Shown here: one piece after another, positions 17,472 to 23,265 of the stretch
How positions within the stretch are numbered: position 1 is the stretch's first letter
How the letters are laid out: every line of letters begins with the position of its first letter
NCBI GenBank assembly: GCA_010015655.1
Contig: ML976657.1
Coordinates: 1,605,895-1,629,159, forward strand
From: Bimuria novae-zelandiae CBS 107.79
Lineage: Eukaryota > Ascomycota > Dothideomycetes > Pleosporales > Didymosphaeriaceae
Direction: 5' to 3'
Length of the DNA stretch: 23,265 nucleotides
Position numbers and translations under genes: made by a program
Notes under the pieces: generated by a model
The model's database searches: none
Told to the model about the DNA's origin: nothing
Seen by the model: the letters and a program-made list of their open reading frames with translations, nothing else

Positions 17472-20400
17472 TTACAACATCAACATAGCAAGGAAAGCAA
17501 GGAATACCGCGCTCAAGGTTGGCATCATGTCAGCTGCCGCTCCCGTGAACTCAGAGGGCTTGGACGAGACCGGAGGCGAGGCAGTGCCCGGAGGCGCAGC
17601 AGTGCCCGGGGGCTGGTAGGCAGGCGTCGTGTTGTTGAAGGGCAGCGTGACTATGATGGTCGTTCCCGTAGTGCAAGGGCTGCTGGTCGGCGGCGCGGGA
17701 GGTGGGGTCTCGGTCGTGCAAGGTGTAGCGGTGGACTCTGTGGGTGGCGGTGGCGGCATGCTGCTAGACTCCACGGGCGTCGACTCTGGTGGAGGGGGTA
17801 CCTCGGAGCTGCTAGACTCAACGGGCGTAGTCTCTGGCGGGGGCGGCGGGACCTCGCTGCTGCTTGATGGCACCTCCGGCGGCGGGGGAACTTCACTGCT
17901 GCTGGACTCAACAATCGGGGTGGTCTCAGGTGGCGGAGGAGGAGGAGGTGTGGCACTGGATTCACAAGGCGTGGAAGTAGATTCCACAACGCTGGAAGAG
18001 CTAGGGGTAGGGGTGGCCGGAGTGTACGGCGGAATGTCGACACCATATCCGTACTGACGTCTCTTCAGCTTGGAGTCGGTGACATTGCTCTCAGGAACGT
18101 CAGTGAATTTAGGCGTGCCACCAACTGTTCCAACGCCAGTGCCAATTGTGCCGACACCAGTGCCGATCGTACCAACACCGATCGTACCGACTTCAGTCTC
18201 GACAGGATCGGTGTATACATCAGTAGCAGGACGGAACCCCTTCTCGGGAGCAAGGCAGAGAGTGGGCATGGCCTTGACTGTGGTAAAGACCTTCTTGTGT
18301 TTGCGGATCGGCTTGAAAGGGCTAAGGGCCGCAGTGTCAACTCCAGGAATGATTGCGGGCATACCAGGAAGGACGAAGTTGAAGCCTAGGATGGCAGCCA
18401 TGGAGACGTTCCATTCGACGTAGACGAGCGAAAGCTTGTCAGGCTGCGTGCTGTTGGTGGTGCCGTTGGTCAGAGGGAAGGGAGCCTCGGATTGGCGCTT
18501 GAGGTTGCGAGCGTGTTGAGCCTGCTTGGAAGCGGGAGCGCGGCGAACCTTAGAAGCCCGACGGATGGCGTGGGCGTTGCGCTTTGTGACAGATCGCTTA
18601 CCCGGCACGAACTCATCCTTTGCGTCCTGGGCCTTGTTCTCGGCTGCAGCTGCAGAAGAAAGCCCTTCATCAGCGGAAGCGCCCTCTTCGATGGTCTCGT
18701 CGATCGGCTCTTCGTCAGCAGCCAACTCCTCGTCCGTGGTGCCATCGGTAGTCTCATCGGTAGTCTCATCGGTGGTCTCGTCGGTAGTCTCATCGATTGC
18801 ACCCTCCTCGGCGGCGCCCTCTTCTTCGGTCGCACCCTCTTCAGTCTCGCCCTCCGACTCTTCTTCACCCTCAGGAACCTCTTCTTCACCCTCAGGAACC
18901 TCTTCTTCACCCTCAGGAACCTCTTCTTCTTCTTCTTCGTAGCTGAGGTCATTGCACTGGGTGTCGGCATCCTCGATCGTATAGATGAGCGCATCAAGGC
19001 GAGGAAGATCTAGCTCCGCCTCAACACCGACATCGAGGACAGACAAGAACTTGAAACCGATGGGAATGGAAGGAACCATTGCCACACTGACGAAAGCATC
19101 GAGCTGCTTCTGCTTGAAGTTGAAGGGAAGGGGAGTAAGAGTAGCATCCTGGAAGCCATTGACACCGGTCTTGTCCATATCGCCAAGGTCGACACGCATG
19201 GTGGAGTTGTTTGGAACCTATTGATGTTAGTTGGTAGCCACAATGGGACGTGCTTGTTACATACCACTAGGTTCATGCCGTAGCTCATCTCGAAGCCACC
19301 CGTCATGTCGTAGTCAGCCTCAAGGAGAGCTTCGAAGATAGCACCGGCATAGCCGACACCGGGGATAGTGAAACCAAGGATGGGAAGGTCCAAGACGCGG
19401 AAGGTAAAGTAACCGGTCTCCTTGGGCTTCGCACCGAGTTCGAAGTAGGCTTCCATATTGTTGGCCTTGAGCTCGACGAAACCGCCAGTAATGATGTTGC
19501 CCAGGTCGAAGTCAACGCCACGCTTGGCCTTCCTTGTGCGTCTATCCATGGGAGCCCCACGCTTAGTCTTCGTGGTGCGGCGGCCGAAGGGGTTCAGGTC
19601 AGGAAGGTCAACGTCGGGAGTGGGGATATTGTTGAAGAAGCTCTCGACCTTGGATGGAACAGCATCAATGACACTGGTAACAGCACTGACAGCTGGTGCG
19701 GCAATGCTCTCGATTTTAGAAGGAACAGCGTCAATGATGCTTGTGACAGCGCTAACAGCCGGTGCGGCAGCGCTCTCAAGCTTCTCGCCAGCCTCGTCCA
19801 GCTTCTCGGGGATCGCGTTGATCAAGCTGGGGACAGCACTGGCGACCATGCCGGGAATTTCCTTGATCTTGTCCGGGATAGCCTTGAGCGCTGCAGTGTC
19901 GATCTCAATGTTACCCTGCGAGAGGATAATTTCTCCCTTGGTCATGCATTTCTTGCAAGTAAGCTCAAGCGGAAGGTTGGCGATGTTGGTAATGGTAAGA
20001 CCAACAGGAAGGCCAACTAGGAACTCGTCGGGCCGGAATGTCTTGTTAGTGACCTCCCAGTTAATGTCGAATTTGACATCGTGAACATTGGGGTCCGCGT
20101 CCTCGGGCACCTCGCCCAAGACTTCGGTGGAGTTCTTCGCACCCGCGGCCAATCCTTCAGCGGCCTCGACATCGGCAGCAGCTCCTTCGAGTTGTGCCAA
20201 CTGTCGCTTGCGGATCTTGAGATCCATGTGCTCGCGGATCTTGTGGTGCTCCTCTGTGTGACCAAAGCCGACCTCAAGGCGGTCGAAAGCGTGCTCAAAC
20301 AACGAGTTTTCCACGGATAGCTCCAGTGTCGAGCCGTCACCGGTGGCAGAAGCGCCATGCACACTGCTTCTGTCAGTAAGAGTAATCTTAGATGTACTTG

Positions 20401-20904
20401 TCAACATACGTGTATATTGCTCGTTCGCCTTCCGTGTTGCAGCCAACGTGGGAAGTAACGACGATACCGCCCTCCGGGCCATGGCAAGCCAAGCGGGCAT
20501 CGATAGCCGAAGTGGCATCTGCGAAACGAAGTGTGATCTTTCCGTCGACGCACTGAACATCCTCAAGATGATGCTCAATGTCTTCCAAGTTGAGGATCGG
20601 CTTCTTGGAAGCAACCTTCAGCTGCGAAGCGAAGATAGAGTGACCATCGTATCTTGTTGGCCCTTGACACTTGTCAGAAGATATTCCGGACTTTCGATAA
20701 AGCTGACGAACCTTCGACGTATGACAACTCATGCTCAAACTTCGGCTCAATCCTTGCATTACGCTTGAGATGAGTAGACCTTTTCGTAGCCGCTCGCAGA
20801 ACCCTGTTGTGTTCTGCAGGAATACGAGACGCTGCACTCGCCGCCTCTGCGCCTATCGACCCCACCAGCAGAAGCGCCGCGGCTTTGTAAAGACTGAAGA
20901 CCAT
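17472..20904 (-). CDS. Large GPI-type cell-wall protein (DUF7029/DUF7223-like) with acidic and Pro/Ser repeats
   Basis: Four exons on the minus strand: 20712-20904, 20410-20662, 19265-20369, 17472-19217. Introns: 20663-20711 (GTTCGT, CTGAC branch), 20370-20409 (GTATGT, only 40 nt), 19218-19264 (GTATGT, ACTAAC branch, ATAG). Phases agree and give 1098 residues. ATG 20904 opens a signal peptide (MVFSLYKAAALLLVGSIGAEA). Residues ~80-150 (LNLEDIEHHLEDVQCVDGKI, LRFADATSAIDARL, VTSHVGC) resemble DUF7029. Residues ~225-285 (FDINWEVTNKTF, GLPVGLTITNIANLPLELTC) and the beta-rich part after ~385 resemble DUF7223. Two 22-residue repeats lie between them. Then come acidic VPEGEEE and DETT repeats, GVGTIGT steps, a ~150-residue Pro/Ser/Thr region (ESSSSEVPPPP) likely O-glycosylated, and a hydrophobic tail (LSAVFLAFLAMLML), i.e. 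a GPI signal. Probable wall-linked surface protein of unknown role. DUF assignments are from memory and moderate. Confidence 0.87.
18747..18794 (-). repeat. 12-bp coding repeat (DETT), four copies
   Basis: On the plus strand the unit ggtagtctcatc occurs at 18747-18758, 18759-18770, 18771-18782 (two changes) and 18783-18794, encoding DETT steps in the acidic part of the cell-wall protein. A degenerate copy precedes it at 18735-18746. Frame-neutral. Confidence 0.9.
18859..18921 (-). repeat. 21-bp coding repeat (VPEGEEE), three perfect copies
   Basis: Three identical 21-bp units at 18859-18879, 18880-18900 and 18901-18921 encode VPEGEEE three times, next to a (tct/ttc) run encoding poly-Glu. 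Copy number can change without loss of frame. Confidence 0.95.
19640..19771 (-). repeat. 66-bp coding repeat, two diverged copies
   Basis: Copies at 19640-19705 and 19706-19771 encode two 22-residue units of the form AAPAVSAVTS(I/V)IDAVPSK(I/V)ES. Differences are mostly silent or conservative, so this duplication is older than the 21-bp array and appears to be kept by selection on the protein. The units look like amphipathic helices. Confidence 0.85.
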
Positions 20905-22310
20905 GATGTAGTTTGCTTATGGATGTGTAATGGAATGGATGACGAATGATGTGTAATAGAAAAGACCGCGAACCGAGTACCTCTCGCAGAGAGCACTGTA
21001 AAGAGCGAATAGAGTAGAGCCTCCCTTCCAGGATGAACTCAGATAAAAGAATGACTGAATGAAAAAATGAGAGAACGCAAAACACCCAAGTGCAATGCAA
21101 AACACAAAACGCTGTGAGGATCCAAAGAGCCTGCGAGGGGAGGCCGTTTGTATAATGCCCTCCTCGCGGCGCAGCAGGGTACTGGTCGATCCATCGGACA
21201 AGATCCTGCTCGGTACTCCTCCATCTGAGCCAAGTCCATCTTACAGGGCATACGCCCTAGTATCAGAAGCTATCCAACGGGCGAAATGGGGGCCTACAAA
21301 TCTGCGTGGCAAAGGCCGTTTCATGGGTCCGAAACAAAACTAGCTCCGCGTAGAGAACGTCCGGAGGCTCGACCGTGCACAAGTCTCACGGACACTATTA
21401 TTGGGTGGAAGTGGGCCATCATTGAAAATCGCATAGTGGATGGGGAAAAAGACGCAAGGTCAAAAGTGAGCGGTCTGCAACTTGAAGCTGGCTTTGAAGC
21501 TAGTGATGAATGTGGTTAAGCGCGCGCTCGCTTCGCCTGCCATGTGGGGTGCATGAGGCTGAGAACCCCGATGTTATCACTCCGCAACCCCGAAATAGGC
21601 CCCATCTTGTCATCGACCTACACGATCCTCCTCATGCACAACCGTCATTGTATTCATGTGTTCTTTATTTTGCGTGGGATATGCATCGTGAAAGCTGTCG
21701 GTACTTCTCTGGATGAAACGACTCAGGGCAAGAGTCAATCGTACGCAGTCACGCCTTCGGACATCGCGCAGACACTGTCTTTCGGACTTCGCAGGCAAAT
21801 CTTACCAGTGCTTCACTCGCCTGCCAGAATTATATCTCCGGTCGGATAAGCCTAACGCACCGCCTGGACCATCTAATCTCCATGCGTTTGGGCATTGCAA
21901 TCCCACAGTGCCATGCATTTCGCACAGCCTTGTTGCGGTCGCCCGATTGTGCCTTTATCCAGCGGTGCATCACCAACGAAACGTTGTTGCAAACCGTCCT
22001 CACCACAATGCTACAATGCGACATTTTCTTCTACGTTATTAATTGGCGGCTGACGTGCATATTGGCAAATGTCAGGGTGCTAGACGCTCCTTTGCAACAA
22101 TTCAATTCGCCAAGATTAGAAAACGCTCCGGATCTCTTCTCCAAACCGATCTCCACTATCGGCGGGTCGAAGGTAACGTACAGTACTACTCGCCCCACAC
22201 GCCAACCGGAGGTTGGCCCTGCGCAGCCCAACGTAACTTCGCAGCCTAACGTAACTTTGTATAGAGAATTGAAATTGATCCAGTCTTTTGACAGCGTAGA
22301 CTTTAATTAT
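20905..22310. other. Upstream region of the cell-wall gene and intergenic DNA
   Basis: The first ~300 bp should hold the promoter and leader of the minus-strand cell-wall gene. The rest has several overlapping short frames (for example 21713-22042 + and 21830-22024 -) without any recognised domain. Base composition is normal until about 22,310, where AT-rich DNA begins. No gene can be supported. Confidence 0.45.
22201..22258. repeat. Hairpin plus 18-bp direct repeat at the edge of the AT-rich block
   Basis: A perfect 7-bp inverted repeat (gccaacc/ggttggc, loop gga) lies at 22201-22217. It is followed by two 18-bp direct copies at 22223-22240 and 22241-22258 (gcagcc(c/t)aacgtaactt), 16 of 18 matching. 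A second hairpin (tatctct, loop cta, agagata) lies at 22363-22379. They sit where normal DNA changes to the transposon relic and may be end sequences of an element. Confidence 0.6.
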
Positions 22311-23265
22311 ATGGGCTAATATATAGTAGAGTTGGTGTAGCAAGTAGGGCAGGATCTATAGTTATCTCTCTAAGAGATAGGACCTATTAGGGCTAATTTT
22401 GTAGGCTCTGCAAGTGGGCGTCCTTATATGTTTTTATAGCCTTTTAAGTAACCTTTTAAGCCTTAAGCTTTATATATTAATTAATTACTTATCGCGCTGC
22501 TTTAACGGTTACTACGCTGCCTTTTTATACTAGCCTTTTATCTTTAATTTACCTTTTTTAGCGTTATTAAGCTACTATAGTAATATTTATAAGGTCGCGC
22601 TAGGCTAGCGCAAGACTATTAATTAGTAATTACGAGCTTTCTAGGAATTTTATAAGCCTCCTGCTTAATATATTGCTTCTCTCTAGGGCGCGCGACATTT
22701 TTTGATGCTGCCGCTAATATGCTATAGGTGTATTGGCGATAGGGCTCGAATTAATAGCAAATAGAACTAATGGGGATGGCGTCCGGATAGGTGCTAGCAG
22801 CTTTATGTAAACAAGCTTTAGATTAAATAAAAAGATCCTAGCTTTCTTTTAGGTGCTTAGGATTGTGCTGCGCTTAAATATATCTATCCTAATCCTATGG
22901 ATCGCATGTAGAAATTCGACTTTGTTAAAGTCTGTGTATCTAGTTCGGGTGGCTATTTCTATAGCCTTTTTGTAATTCTGCTTTAATAGCTGAAAATAGA
23001 AGACGTCTAGAGGCTGTAGATAATATAATAAATATAGTAATAATAAAAAGGGGAGTATCTTATAATTATTGCAGAACTGTATAAACACGATAGTAAGGTG
23101 GCTACTAAATCTATTAAATATAAGTAATTACTATGCGTCTTTCTAGCGCGCGCGCGTTTGTATTTTAAAAAACTTTAGCTACTTTATTAAGATAAAGTTA
23201 TTAGCGTATCCTAATATTAATATAGTAATTATATAGCTATTAGGCAGCGCCGTATTTATATACTA
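22311..23265. mobile_element. AT-rich, RIP-like transposon relic (pogo/Tc1-type DNA transposon)
   Basis: From about 22,310 to the window end the DNA is AT-rich, very rich in TpA and poor in CpA, apart from scattered CG-rich words such as cgcgcgcg. This is the usual outcome of RIP on repeats in Pezizomycotina. It contains a recognisable piece of a DDE transposase on the minus strand (22849-23100). The element continues beyond the window on the right. Left end and inverted terminal repeats were not identified with confidence. Confidence 0.75.
22849..23100 (-). pseudogene. Fragment of a pogo/Fot1-type DDE transposase, RIP-mutated
   Basis: The minus strand reads SHLTIVFIQFCNNYKILPF, then a run of Leu/Tyr, YLQPLDVFYFQLLKQNYKKA, DFNKVEFLHAIHRIRIDIFK and RSTIL before a stop. 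This follows the conserved C-terminal half of the DDE_1 domain of fungal pogo-like transposases (SHLT..FI.FC..N.I.PF, the PPHxTHxLQPLDV..F..LK block, FN..EFL, TF..STI). In the PPHxTH segment Pro has become Leu and His has become Tyr, exactly what C-to-T changes produce. There is no start codon, and the N-terminal DNA-binding part and the first catalytic Asp are not visible. It is inactive. Confidence 0.75.

Noticed and set aside
17629..18057. 142-codon Gly/Val/Ser-rich plus-strand frame
   Set aside because: Antisense shadow of the Pro/Ser-rich end of the cell-wall protein; its repeat look is inherited from that sequence.
18492..19013. Two overlapping plus-strand frames of 138-173 codons
   Set aside because: Antisense shadows of the acidic repeat region of the cell-wall gene.
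21713..22042. Short frames on both strands upstream of the AT-rich block
   Set aside because: No domain or consistent frame; likely chance openings in intergenic DNA.

Overview
This window looks like nuclear DNA of a filamentous ascomycete (Pezizomycotina, probably a Dothideomycete; the class is an inference). The genes carry short introns of about 40-62 nt with GT..AG ends and CTAAC/CTGAC/CTGAT branch sites. They encode fungus-specific families: an AA9 copper mono-oxygenase, GPI-type cell-wall proteins, an ELRNRIY-type protein and a DHA1-type MFS transporter. The right end is AT-rich, TpA-rich and carries a transposase fragment mutated in the way repeat-induced point mutation (RIP) does.

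Layout, left to right. 1-581: nothing recognised. 582-1718 (+): unknown protein gene with a 20-bp tandem repeat and one in-frame TAA. 1719-3069: nothing clear. 3070-3996 (+): single-pass membrane protein with a Ser-rich tail. 4404-4553: small palindromic element. 4656-5414 (+): ELRNRIY-family protein whose frame stays open after the stop, to 5546. 5917-6762 (-): secreted AA9 LPMO, one intron. 6763-8558: AA9 upstream region and no other gene. 8559-8858 (+): small secreted GPI-like protein. 8859-10994: mostly empty, with one weak small-gene candidate. 10995-11632 (-): PC4/Sub1 transcription coactivator, three exons. 11883-13279 (-): broken copy of a conserved fungal family with a C-terminal membrane segment. 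13597-17082 (+): a trypsin-like (PA-clan) protease-like region running in one reading frame into an MFS transporter. 17472-20904 (-): 1098-residue repeat-rich GPI-type cell-wall protein, four exons. 20905-22310: upstream region, no gene. 22311-23265: AT-rich relic with a pogo/Tc1-type transposase fragment.

There is no operon or recognisable gene cluster. The surface and secreted genes (AA9, two GPI-type proteins, membrane protein) suggest a gene set for the environment or host interface, while Sub1 is a housekeeping gene. Two themes stand out. One is the protease-like/MFS fusion at 13597-17082, the most unusual object here. The other is a cluster of lesions: two in-frame stops that fit C-to-T changes at CpA, a dinucleotide-slippage frameshift, a one-base frame change, and several coding tandem duplications. 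All gene models were spliced by eye from the sequence and none has been checked by a database search.
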